From the NCBI GenBank assembly GCA_012845835.1, contig JABAKD010000024.1, positions 7,901,103 through 7,965,102 of the forward strand: a stretch of 64,000 nucleotides of DNA, in the 5' to 3' direction. A program made the position numbers and the translations under genes. Below the pieces are notes generated by a model that was not told the DNA's origin, ran no database searches, and saw nothing but the letters and a program-made list of their open reading frames with translations. This document shows positions 1-10,324 of this stretch, piece by piece (position 1 is the first letter of the stretch; each line of letters begins with the position of its first letter). Source of the DNA: Undaria pinnatifida (taxonomy: Eukaryota > Sar > Phaeophyceae > Laminariales > Alariaceae).

Positions 1-655
1 TTGTCCTTGACTTCGATTCCCACCGTGATGAGATTTGAGTTTATTTGCAAAAATGTAAAAAAAAAAAGGATTCAACTGCTGAGAGCGCCTAGCAGCATGG
101 GTAGGTATACAATTCGACGCGAGTCGACAAGGGAAGAAAATGCTGACTTATTCTCGCGATAAAAATTAAGGCACGTGCCGAAGTGGGGAGGGGGGAGGAG
201 GGCCCGGTATGTGACCCCGGATCTGAGTTACTACTGGGAGGGAGCGCGAGAGTAGTGCGAGGATAACAAATGCGATGAAGAAAACGAAAAAGAATGTTGC
301 AAAGGTAATGACTACTACACAAAGCCTACCCTTTTCCTGGATTTTTTTATTTTTAGTTGTCCGTTCTTCTTTAGGCAAATGATTTTTACACATTACTTTT
401 TTTTGGTGGAGTAGTACATCCTTGACGAAGATATACTATTGAGTGTCTGCGCCTCTTTTTTTTCTGAAGTTGGATTTTCAGTCCGAAATGAAAAAATTCT
501 AAATATTAACTTTCCGCTATGCGCCTAGTCCGAAATGAAAAAATACTACCAGTAAATTATATCAGTCTCTTGAGTAGAAAATACACTCGGCACTGTCAGC
601 AATCGTCATGGTAGAGACACTCCGGATATTATTTATTGAGGGGATGCGTCCGATT
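1..655. other. Intergenic, no gene seen
   Basis: I see no supportable gene here. The stretch contains short poly-A and poly-T runs and two copies of a 'gtccgaaatgaaaaaat' motif near 480 and 528. The open frames across it are short and lack composition or motifs that would suggest coding. Confidence 0.5.
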
Positions 656-1000
656 TCAAAAACGTGAAAGCACGCGCGACGCAAAGATAGCAGGTACATA
701 TATCCCGCCTTCCCGACTAAAAACAGAGAAAAGGCGCTCGCCAACCTCCCGCACGAGCAAAGCCACCCCCGCATCTATCTTAGACAACGCCACCGCAACG
801 AGAAGATCGCTCTCCTCTTCGTTTTCCTTCTCGCCCGTGACCACGCAGAGCAATACGACAGCCTTCAGGCAAAGCTCGTCTTCCAAAACCTCGCCGGCTG
901 ACATGGCCCCATGTCGACGCTTGATGCAAACCCAAACCGACTTTGCATCCTGTCGATTTCGAACCTTCGTTGCCACTGGGACAGCAGTGTAGTTCTTCAT
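656..1000 (-). CDS. Possible hypothetical ORF, 114 aa
   Basis: This minus-strand frame is open for 114 codons from an ATG. Its middle (MSAGEVLEDELCLKAVV, then an acidic EKENEEESD stretch followed by a Leu/Val-rich LLVAVALSKIDAGVALL stretch) has the alternating hydrophobic and charged pattern of a real protein. The overlapping plus-strand frame is only Ser/Thr-rich and looks like a shadow. I recognise no domain. It could be one exon of a larger gene or an old gene fragment. No clear splice sites or neighbours support it. Confidence 0.25.
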   Translation of the reverse strand: MKNYTAVPVATKVRNRQDAKSVWVCIKRRHGAMSAGEVLEDELCLKAVVLLCVVTGEKENEEESDLLVAVALSKIDAGVALLVREVGERLFSVFSREGGIYVPAIFASRVLSRF

Positions 1001-1125
1001 TGATTGATGTCAAGTCCTCTTTCATTTCGCCTAGAGGCGAAGCAAGTTCTCATCACTATTTTCGGTATTTTTGGGCGCCGGCGAATGCCGGCACCCATGC
1101 GGAGCCCTTGTACATCAACAAAAAA

Positions 1126-1676
1126 ATGCGTACTGACCCGAAATTCGTAGACCTCACATCTGACGTCCTGAAAATATTTTTATAAAATGTTCGAGTGACA
1201 GCGTATCAATTTGGAACAGTGGCTTCGTGTCCCACAGTTTTTTTTTTTTTTGGGGGGGGGGGAGGAGTAGCCGACTTCTATTCCCCAATGCTGTATTAGT
1301 ATTAACCTATTAGATAACTAGTAATACTCTGTTTTCGTACTCCTCTCGATATTAAAGCAGAGAAAAAACAAAATAAACCACGTATCATACATACGATAGA
1401 GCAGTATAGTGTAAACTACAGTAATAAATTTATAAAATAGACATGATGTCAGATCTAGCTACAAAATTCCCCACCTAAATAAAGTAAAAATACCAAACAC
1501 TAATCATTATAATGGAAAACAAAACATATATATATATATTTAAATAGGACCCCTTCCAATAATAAAAAACTCACCCACATAGTATATTACAAGTACCAAC
1601 AACGCAGCTCGTAAATATGAGTATTGATCCGAAATTCGTCGAACTCACAGCTGATGTCCTGAAAATGTTGTTATAA
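1126..1676 (+). repeat. Pair of direct repeats carrying a conserved 19-codon ORF
   Basis: Two short copies lie at 1,126-1,185 and 1,617-1,676. Each reads from an ATG to a TAA in the same register and encodes a 19-residue peptide of the form M-x-x-DPKFV-[DE]-LT-[SA]-DVLK-x-x-L. Several differences are silent or conservative. Between them lies AT-rich DNA with a TA microsatellite near 1,527 and no other gene. I do not know the family. They could be decayed copies of the start of a multicopy gene or part of a dispersed repeat. Confidence 0.45.
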
Positions 1677-1979
1677 AATATAAAAAACTTGCCTAGAGAA
1701 AATAATGAAATCGCATTTTACCCGCAGTATACTTCTCGGATGTGCTCAACAGCAGCAACAATAATAGTACTTTTAGCACTTTTGGGGTACTCGATATAGA
1801 CGTGCCCACGACCGCTCTGTTGTTGTCGTTGAGAAAATACACACAACACACAACAAAAAAATTGCACCGTATACTATGATATGTATGATTTCGAGAAGAG
1901 CGTCACACTTCGAACTCCAGCTTAGGGACCGCCAGGAAGCGAGAAGAGGCACGTGTGGCGTGGTATGCGGCTTACTGTA

Positions 1980-2135
1980 GAATATTATGTCAAAACATGT
2001 GGACGTCAATGTAAGGATGGGTTGGTATATGATTACTATCAATTTTTGTTCCTATATTACAGCCCAAATTGGCGCGATCTATGGACATGCTATGGACATG
2101 CGCACGCAGCGGCAGCACACGGCAGAAATATGAGG
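1980..2135. repeat. Dispersed repeat copy A
   Basis: This segment (GTGGACGTCAATGTAAGGATGGG onward, ending in a GCAGCGGCAGCACAC motif followed by CAGAAATATG) recurs with modest divergence at 4,168-4,305. A partial third copy of its end lies near 3,935-3,965. The shared part includes TTGGCGCGATCTATGGACATGC. It is non-coding as far as I can tell. Confidence 0.6.
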
Positions 2136-2152
2136 TGCAAGGGCTCCGCTCC

Positions 2153-2174
2153 GCGGGCGGCTGACGCCGCCCGC
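2153..2174. repeat. GC-rich hairpin motif, copy 1
   Basis: A perfect 9-bp stem (GCGGGCGGC with GCCGCCCGC) surrounds a TGAC loop. Close relatives occur at 2,520-2,541 (one stem change) and 27,671-27,688 (GGCGGGC, loop GTCA). The flanks (CTCC before, TACGC after) are shared between the first two copies, so this is a small dispersed palindromic repeat and not chance. Confidence 0.6.
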
Positions 2175-2519
2175 TACGCTCGCGCAAGGTGGAAGGTTTC
2201 AATTAGTGTGAAGGGGGCAGAACGAGGCCAACGATTTAGTGCAACTAGCGATTTGGTATGCCAAGAGCTGCTTGTGCGGAGCTGATTGTCCTGTCTGTGC
2301 TGTGCTGTATGTTGGCGATGTGACGTTCTGATCGGCAGTAGTAGTACGGGTGAAATTTTCGAAGAAAAAATCGCGAAGAGGACCGAGATGGAGGACAAAA
2401 TCAACGACGAAAGCGAAAAGACGAGTACACACACGTACTACCGGTACCTGGCACCTGGTACTTCGCCTCATACCTGGTAGTACTTTGTGTGTTTCAAAGA
2501 AAGCACACGGTGCCTCTCC

Positions 2520-2541
2520 GCGGGTGGCTGACACCGCCCGC
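2520..2541. repeat. GC-rich hairpin motif, copy 2
   Basis: This is a second copy of the palindrome at 2,153, with the same TGAC loop and the same CTCC and TACGC flanks. One stem position is changed from C to T. Confidence 0.55.
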
Positions 2542-3079
2542 TACGCAAGGAAGAGTGCAACTGAAACATGTAATAAGCGGGCAGGAAGAAGAGGCTCGTT
2601 ATTATTTGAGGCGAATTGATAGTTGAGGTGCTTGTGCAGAGCTAATTGCCCTGCGCTGTGCTGTGTGCTTGTTGATGTCACGTTCTGAACGGCAGTAGGT
2701 GTTGTATTTGCGGGGATGGGAAAATATGGGGACCGAGAGAGGACAACAACAACTCAAGGAAGCAAAAAGACGAGTGCACAACACGTACATAATGGTACCT
2801 GGTACCTGTATCATACCTGGTACTACTGCTGTATGCTGTATGTCTTCCTCTTTTTTCTTCAAAAGAACGCACAGCGCCGCACGACACAGCGCCGCAAAAT
2901 GAAGGGCAATGCACGGCACCGCACTGCACTGCTGAGCTGTATATAGACGGGCCGACCTGAGCTGGGGGTGCATTATTTGTGATCCAACAACGTAATATGT
3001 ACAAACTTGGTGCGGTATTACTAGTACGGGTACGTGGTATGATACTTCGTATGTTACTGGCATGCACGAACTAGTAAAA

Positions 3080-3265
3080 GTACAGCAAAACACGCAGCAT
3101 AGCAAAGCACGGCACCGCACGGCGCTGCGCTCTGCTGAGCTAGCAATGCGGTGCGCTGCTGAGCTGCAGGGCACGGCAGGGCATCGCAGGGCACGGCACT
3201 GCGCGGCGCTGCGCTGCTGAGCTATTATAGCGCTGCGGTGGGGTGCTGGGCGGCGCTGAGCAGAG
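3080..3265. repeat. GC-rich low-complexity array
   Basis: This is an irregular array built from GCACGGCA, GCGCTGCGCT and CTGAGCT words. Similar words occur near 2,870-2,950. The open frames across it (Cys/Ala/Arg-rich on the minus strand) follow from composition and are not called as genes. Confidence 0.55.
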
Positions 3266-3683
3266 ATGATGAGCCAAGCCGAGACCTCAGCTGATATATG
3301 GTGAAACTTCGTGCAAGTACAAATCAAATGGTGGAAATCAAAGAAAAGCTAAAGTTGGACCTTTCCGCAAGTAATGCACAGGTGGTGAATTAGCGGCAAA
3401 TGGTAGGAAGTTCAACTCACTACACAAAAAGGAAGAAAAAATATTGAAAGGTTCAAAATCGTGTTGGCAGAAAAGCCAAATTTGCAGAAAGCAGCTGAAA
3501 AAGTCAAGAAACAACTGGCAAACGAGCAGAAACAAAAAAATAAGGCGGAGCAAGAAATAAAAGAAAAGCTGGACCGTTCCGCAGTAATGCACGGAGGCGG
3601 TGTCGAAGTGGGACGCCCTGAAATGCCAGGGGTGCACCAACCGAGCACTTTCAGCAGAAAGATATCTATAAGTATGTTTATGG

Positions 3684-4378
3684 TAGGGTGACAATTGGCA
3701 CGCTCCGATCAAAGCAATAACCTACTATCGATACAACAGCAGTCACACGCGCATAGAGACCACATTTGGTTTTGTTTGCGTTTTTTTCTACGGGGTATTC
3801 CTCCACTCCAGAGTGGCTGGAGCCTGCCCTGTGATCACGGACTTGATTGTGCGAGTTAATGTGAGAACAACAACAGAGTTGACGGATGATGCTAGAGGAT
3901 TGGACTGCTGCTGGGCGGCAGGATCGTAGCACACCCACGCAGCGGCAGCACACAGCAGAAATATGCAGTATGGTGGAGTGACAGATGACAAGCTCCGACA
4001 AAAGCAACTCGCCGCAGCATAGCGAGGACTCGCCACGCGCACGTACATGATGCATCCTACTACTGCTGCTGTGCGGCAGGGTTTGTACACGTAGCGTTGT
4101 GCTGTCCTCATATTGTGTGGTGCCTGTCATCTGTGATGTGTGTGGGCAAAATTTCCGACACAAAAGAAGTGGACGTCAATGTAAGGATGGGTTAGTACAT
4201 GAATTAATATCCAAAAGGTTCCTATATTACCACCGAAATTGGCGCGATCTATGGACATGCTGTGGACATGCGCGCGCAGCGGCAGCACACAGCAGAAACA
4301 TGGGGTATGGTGGGGTGTCAAATGGCACGATCCGATCAAAGCAATCACCTACTACAACAGCAGCCACACGCGCGTAGA
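3684..4378. repeat. Cluster of dispersed repeat pieces
   Basis: A motif GGCACGCTCCGATCAAAGCA, then CCTACTA and CAACAGCAG, occurs at about 3,694 and again at 4,323 (with a G-to-A type change). A related piece lies near 3,985. Repeat copy B of the 1,980 family occupies about 4,168-4,305. The block looks like nested partial copies of one non-coding repeat family. Confidence 0.5.
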
Positions 4379-4740
4379 GTTGCAGGCTGCTGCTGCTAGG
4401 GGGCTGGACCGCTGCTGGGCGGTAGGATCGTAGCGTGGTGCTCTGTGCAAAAATAGGGAAATGTACGTGTACCCTCTTCGAGCAAAACCCAATCCACGGG
4501 GGTGTTGCGAAAACCCGGGGATTTGCCTTAAGTGTGCCCAAGGCCAAAAAAGTTTAGAAGGCTTGCCACGCGCGACACAATGCACGGATCGCGCCCAAAC
4601 CTCCGGCAACGTGATCCCAAAGGTCGAATTGTGCTCACCCCATCCGGCGTTTCGGACAAAGGCGCGAGCACGAAGAGATGTGCCCGAAGAAGAAAAATGA
4701 CAATTATCGTACGTATACTTCGAAGTACACATGAATAGAT

Positions 4741-4885
4741 TTGTTGACCAGTTCTCGAAGCCAGAACAAGCCTTTATTTCGTCAGATGGCAGAACCTGCA
4801 GATATTTTATGCAATAAGTTTGGACAGCTAGCGAGCGTACAAAAATCTCGCGAGTGAGATTCACCAGACCAAGTGAGCCGAGCAC
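4741..4885. repeat. Dispersed repeat, shared with the region upstream of the receptor gene
   Basis: About 140 bp here match 9,682-9,823 at high identity. On the minus strand both copies stay open in the same frame and end at the same stop (C-terminus ...HKISAGS[AS]I), preceded by LTWSGES-x-SRD. This may be the tail of a multicopy coding element or a dispersed repeat. The second copy lies just upstream of the receptor gene's first coding exon. Confidence 0.6.
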
Positions 4886-4889
4886 TTTT

Positions 4890-5915
4890 TGTTACATTGG
4901 CGTTGTCCTGTGATGCCGCCTGTTGGGATACATGCTTGCAAAACGCTTCGAGATTCGAACTGCACTGAAAAATGAGACGAGGTGTTTTCGTACCCTGACG
5001 CGTCGTACGATAGGCTTTTTTTTTTCTTCGCAAAATCAAACTGTTCCGCTTTGCTTTCCGAGTTACTGCAATGGGCGTAACTGTAAGGAACAAATGGTGG
5101 TGTTCATATTACACCACTATGGCGCCTACGTTTCTGTTCAGCGTGGTACATGTCATACGCTGGATTTCCCTGCTTCGCCGCTCGACGCTGCTGATGCTGC
5201 TGCTGCCGTGCGAGTACGTAGTTCTCGGTTGCATCACCTTACTTAGCCCTTCTTCCCTCGCAGTTTTCTCACTCCAACGCGCGCTTCAGTGCGTTGGTTT
5301 TACCTTATCATGACGATCCGACGGCCTTCTATTCGTCGCTATTACCTGGTGGTCAAGGTGGTACCAGGTACATCCCCAATTTAGCATGCACTGGGCGCTG
5401 CGAAACCGTTTTTTTTTGCGGCTTTAGGATTTTGTACAACAAAACAGAGTGATGATTTTGCAGGCAGCTAACCTGCACCAGTCGTCGATAGTGTCGAGTA
5501 GCCGTAGACAGTGATTCGAGAACCACCTGGGGCGATACATCCTGTTTTCTTCCCCGTTGCGATCATTGCTTATGACCGCCGATTCCTGTGCAGTAGATAA
5601 TCCAACTTGTTCTCTATCGTCTTGCCCCTCGATCGGGACTTCCGATATCGTCAGACCCGTGTGACGGAATAATTCGGGCACCTTGGATCAGAGTTTCCAA
5701 GGGCCCCTTAACTATAATGTTCGGTGTTTCCGCTGTACAGCAGGAAGCCGACGAAAACAGGAGTCATGACCTCGATTCGTCATCAGCTTCACGAATTTTG
5801 CATGGATGAGCCATTTTTCAATTCCCCAGTAAGTTGAAGAAAGAAAATTCAGTAGGAGGCATGGCAAATCTCCGGTCGTTTTGATCACACAAATAAGTTA
5901 TTAGTAGGCGCTTTA
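4890..5915. other. Intergenic, no gene seen
   Basis: Only short open frames occur here and none has recognisable motifs. The sequence is ordinary in composition apart from poly-T runs near 5,020 and 5,410. Confidence 0.4.
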
Positions 5916-5919
5916 GGCA

Positions 5920-6345
5920 GTGCAAATTTTTGCATCAGGCGAGGTTCGTGCATTGCGTCTCCCCTTTTCCAGGGTAGGAAAACGGACGTTGGCAAGGTTT
6001 CTCGTTTTTGGACTACAGATTAACGTTGATTACAGAGAAGGGTCAAGTTGTTGTAGTGTTGCACCCCCGGAATTCTGTCGCCCATCACCAAAGAGCCCAA
6101 GAGGTGACCCCGACATCCCGTACGTTTCCTCACAGGTCATGCCCGTTACAGTACCGGAATCGCCTGTGATGGCCCAACAGTGTAGCCCAGATCTGTTCAA
6201 TCGGGGATATTTCCCCGCGCTTTCCTTACCGGTTCTTACAGAACAAGAAATAAGATTGCTTGGATGGAGCAAGCAGCTTGTCTGGAGCATGTTAGATTTC
6301 TCTGACCAAGAATTGTTGTATCCGGTTGTCTCTAGATTCCTCTGA
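5920..6345 (+). CDS. Weak hypothetical ORF, 141 aa
   Basis: This plus-strand frame of 141 codons has a Pro/Ser-rich middle (PPEFCRPSPKSPRGDPDIPY) and no recognised domain. Its last 20 codons run into the tandem repeat that starts near 6,290, so the true end is uncertain. I see no introns, partners or regulatory signals. It may be a chance frame. Confidence 0.15.
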   Translation: MQIFASGEVRALRLPFSRVGKRTLARFLVFGLQINVDYREGSSCCSVAPPEFCRPSPKSPRGDPDIPYVSSQVMPVTVPESPVMAQQCSPDLFNRGYFPALSLPVLTEQEIRLLGWSKQLVWSMLDFSDQELLYPVVSRFL

Positions 6346-6445
6346 CCAAGATTGTTGCAGCCGATTGTTTTTAGATTCCTGACCAAGATTGTTTTAGACG
6401 ATTGTGTTTAGATTCCTCTGACCAAAATTGTTGTTGCCGATTTTT
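6290..6445. repeat. Short tandem repeat, about 4 units
   Basis: Units of about 40-45 bp share AGATTCCTCTGACCAA followed by ATTGTTG and a CCGATTG-like word. They start near 6,294, 6,339, 6,373 and 6,411. Units differ by small changes and one short deletion. It is non-coding. Confidence 0.6.
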
Positions 6446-8220
6446 TTTCCCGCATGCCATCATTTGCTGGGGTGATTTCAGTAAACCTCTCGTCAAAGTA
6501 CACGCGGGGTCGCACGCACAACGCCCGCAACCTGGCAGCTCTTTGATGGGTCTGATTTTTTTTTGTTGACGATTGCAGACGAGGCAGTCGTGATTCAAAA
6601 AAGTAAAATAACAATACACGCCGATCGAGCCTGTAGCAACGCCGGTATCAGCTGGCCGGTGTCGCCTGTGCGTTCGCTTCAAAACACGCACACACCCATT
6701 CTATCGGTCGTGGCGGCTCCGCGCCCCCCCTGCCGGAAGTATCAGAAAAAGCGATTTGGTTCCCTGTCTGGCAGATGTCGCATCCAGGGCATGTAGAACT
6801 CTCTGACTCTAAGACAGAGGTGTTTGCTTTCTAATCTGAATTTCAACATTTCTGGGGAGGGAAAATCAACGTCACACTTTCCCGCCAAACAACCCATGTC
6901 CGAGTTCACGCCGGGCCACATGCTAGACGCACACACCCCGGCATAGCTTCAATTGATACGGGTTCCCCACAGCAGTATTGTCTACAACTATGTTCTTTCA
7001 TTGTAGGGTCCGTCCGAAGGATTGACTGACGCACGTAAATGTCGATTGCTTTCCCCCATTACTTTTTAGCAGCAACCAGCATTTGCTACAACTCTGTTGT
7101 GTGTCTCAAGACGCAGTGCTGTTTTTGGTCAAGACACCCATGGCTTAGAAAACGTCTTCAGCAACGATGAGCGCAGTTCGATAATTGCGTGCCGAGTCTG
7201 CTACAATCCACAGACCCGCCTGTTGGATAATTGGCAGCTCATCGGGGTTCCTGACACAATCATGCACATATGTCAGATTTAGCCAAATAGGTATGGTAGG
7301 ATGAATATTTTGGTTACCGTCACACCACTATGACAGCGCTTCGATTGATGCCCGTGCACCAATATTAACCGCGGGCATCAGTCGAACGATACTTTTTGTA
7401 GACGAGGATGTCAGCGGGAGTGAAATCAGAATCGTGGATATGCCGAAGTATAAAGTAGTACTGCGTAAAGCCGCGAGACAGCGCGCGAAAAACACGCATT
7501 GTTATGCCGCTGATTTCTCTCCCGCTGCTGTTTTAGTTGGGTGGGAGAGTATCGTTCGACTTCCCAAATCTGTTGCAGGAAATAATGAACGAACTTATGC
7601 ATTATTTTCGTATATGGATTACGGGGTTTTGGAGTCCGAGACGAATACAAATGAGTGTGAGATTGTCAGATACTCTTTCGTGTTTGGTTTGCCGAAGCTG
7701 TAACATCACCCAAGTAGGATCCGGTAACAGGTGTTCCCGAACACACCAACGCCTTGCCGCACAGCGTGCGGAACATCGGGGGCCTAGCACGTTTTACTGC
7801 CTGACAGGTTACGTTCTTAGCCCAGAGCATCAGAAACCGGCAAGGCAGGTTTGACGAAAGGCGTGAAGAAGCTCGCACTTATTTTATGGTGGATACTGGA
7901 AGACGACGGCTCGGACACATCCCCAGCGTCTCATCGGAAGGGGACACAAGATCACCCTACGCCGCCATTTTTGTTGTTTTGTTTTGTTTTGTTTGTGGTT
8001 ATGGTTTTCATGAGGCATGTCGAGTAAGAAAAATAAATGGTAGACAGGCATGGACGCAGCGCCATCGTTGCGAAGATTACCAGATGTTTCATTCGGGTGA
8101 AAAATGCTCTGAGATATCCGCTTTCTTTCGAAGAAGGATGGTCTTACGTTTGGGTGGGCCTGCAGGAAGTTACCTGGATCGCGAAGATGGGTTGCGTTCT
8201 AGGTGGGCCGGTTGTACGGT
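6446..8220. other. Intergenic, no gene supported
   Basis: Several frames of 60-148 codons are open, for example a Cys-containing plus frame at 7,537-7,854, but I recognise none of them and none has splice or composition support. I leave the stretch unannotated. Confidence 0.35.
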
Positions 8221-8224
8221 AACG

Positions 8225-8425
8225 ATAGTATTGAAACGGTTTCATCCACGCCCTCTGATTTCGTTGAGGCTGCCGTTCGGGGAAGGATTGGGGACATGGA
8301 ATCGCTTGCACCAACGCCCCAAGATTCGTTGAGGGTGCCGTTCAGGGAAGGATTGGAGACTTGGAATCGCTTGCATCAACGCCCTCCAGATTTCGTTGAG
8401 GCTGCCGTTCGGGGAAGGGGGTGAG
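8225..8425. repeat. Tandem repeat, about 3 units of 65-70 bp
   Basis: Each unit contains TTCGTTGAGG, then TGCCGTTC, GGGAAGGATTGG and GGAATCGCTTGCA. Units begin near 8,258, 8,325 and 8,391. The third is cut short. It is non-coding as far as I can see. Confidence 0.65.
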
Positions 8426-8429
8426 GTCG

Positions 8430-9680
8430 CATTCAGGCTTCATTAGCGCATTGAGCGATTGACCATACTGGAGTATCAAGAAAATTTATCAGCTCGCCAC
8501 CCGCTACCTTGAGGGGCATGGGTGAGTAGGGCAAAGCATGGATTATACCTTGTGCTTTGGTTAGCGCTCAGAGCGAGACTGTTCTGCCGTTCTTTCTTGA
8601 TCGATTGTTCAGTCTGAGTGGTCATTCAAGTTTTTGTTCGTGGTCACTCAAGTTCTTGTTCGGGTGGCGTTGAGTTCATTACACGTCTCAGTGATGCAGA
8701 CGTACGGTTGCCATGGAACAAATTGCGTGGGAACACTGTGATGACTTCGTACCTTGCGGTAATTGCTTTTGAGTAGCAAACTGTTTGGTTTGCTACTAAA
8801 AAGAAGAGTGGGCCAATGTAGTAAGAATTCATAAGTCAGTTGATAATTTGATAAAAAGGAGTCAGAAGCTCACAGTCTAAGTTGAGAATTCAGGGTGGAA
8901 TATATCCAAGGAAGAGGTTAAGACACCTTCGTACGAGCACCTGGTATTGGAGTTGATTTCAGCTTGTCGTTGTGGGCAGATCTTGGATTAGGATATGGAT
9001 CTATCTGGGTAGCTGAAATATATACGGATTGTTGTAAGAGGTGGGAAGGTCGTCGTTGGGTATTACTCCGATTCCAGCAAAATATGAGAAGAATGGTACA
9101 GAACTGATTGCCAGAAAGTAGTTGTAAGGTCGGTAAGTTTTGGGAGCAGATTTCCCGGGGTTCGTCGTGTTTGCCCTTTCATGTCAGAAGCTCGCTGGGT
9201 GTCGCTTGGAGCCGTCTCGAGTCGATGCACGATATGGCAAGCCACTGGGGTCGGGTGAGACTGATGTAAGCGAGTATCAGGCGAAAGCAGTCATTTTTTT
9301 TTATTTTATTTCTCGCACACATCTACTTTCCAGCTTCTGGACAAGCCGCTGTCACAGGTGTCGTCCCTTCTCCTCCCCGGTTCTTGCTTTCAATTTTTAT
9401 CTCCCATAGGGTTCAGCAATCTCACTGCTCGTCGATTTTTCATCGAGTGTTGCTAACTCACGCTCTCACGCCTTCCGCAAGTCAATTTGTGCACAAGAAA
9501 AAGTCCGAACGAATTTTACGAGTATGCACTCGGAGGGGTTCGAAGTCACGAAACCGACCTATGCCAGGCTCGAGGATAACTTGATACGCCACCGAGGCGA
9601 CAGCATGTGACGGATGGGTCGGCGAAAAGTGAAGGAGAAGGATAAAGAATGCTCAATCGCACACGACCCATCAATCGTAT
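8430..9680. other. Intergenic upstream of the receptor gene
   Basis: No gene is supported. A short duplication of TCACTCAAGTT and TCTTGTTCG occurs near 8,620-8,660. A 5' untranslated exon of the receptor gene may lie in this stretch or just after it, because a splice acceptor precedes the start codon at 9,933. Confidence 0.35.
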
Positions 9681-9681
9681 T

Positions 9682-9823
9682 TCTTGACCAGTTCTCGAAT
9701 CCAGCACAAGCATTTATTTCGTCAGATGGAAGAACCTGCAGATATTTTATGGAATGAGTTTGGACAGCTAGCGAGCATGCAGCAGTCTCGCGAGAGAGAT
9801 TCGCCAGACCAAGTGAGCCGAGT
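9682..9823. repeat. Dispersed repeat, second copy, just upstream of the receptor gene
   Basis: This is the partner of 4,741-4,885. It ends about 110 bp before the first receptor codon, so it may lie in the promoter, the 5' UTR or a leader intron. The minus-strand frame and its stop are conserved between the copies, as described for the first copy. Confidence 0.6.
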
Positions 9824-9932
9824 CCGCTTCTTAGTACATGTAACTGCGTGTCGGCAGTAGCAACTTGGCAGCTCTATATCAAGATCCGATGTGTTGTTCT
9901 TCTTTTTCACAACGTTTCCAGGGCCTACGGAC

Positions 9933-10324
9933 ATGAGCGGCGGCCTGAGCGATTCCGGGGTGCCTCCGTCCACGGACGAGCAGAATGAGGCGCAGCCATC
10001 GGAGCCGTGCCGCCGGCTGACGTTCGTGAGCCACGCCGGCGAGGACAAGGATTTCGCCAGGTCCCTTCTCGACGCGATCGAAGCGGCCAACGTCGCGACA
10101 TTCTTCGACGATGACATGGCGGTGGGAACGCCGGCAGGGGACGAGATGACCACTCGCGCCGCGGCTGCAGACCAGGGAGTCGTGGTTCTGTCTCGGCCTT
10201 TCCTCACCAAGGGGTGGCCGATGATGGAACTCAACCTGTTCGTGAAGAACAGAATCAGGATCCACCCCCTGTACTACGATGTGAACCCGGACGAGCTTCA
10301 GGGTATCTTGGAGACCTACGACAG
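9933..10324 (+). CDS. Receptor exon 1: TIR domain
   Basis: The start ATG at 9,933 lies 11 bp after a pyrimidine-rich splice acceptor (AG at 9,920-9,921), so a 5' UTR intron is likely. The protein has a 27-residue polar leader and then the TIR fold: strand A with FVSHAGED (31-38), a BB-loop region around 62-72, strand VVVLSRPFL and the WPMMEL motif. Glu99 in WPMMEL sits where plant and animal TIR NADases carry their catalytic glutamate, so NAD cleavage is plausible by family knowledge. The exon ends AG before GCAAGT, a GC-AG donor; only this donor keeps the frame with exon 2 (split Arg codon, phase 2). Confidence 0.85.
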
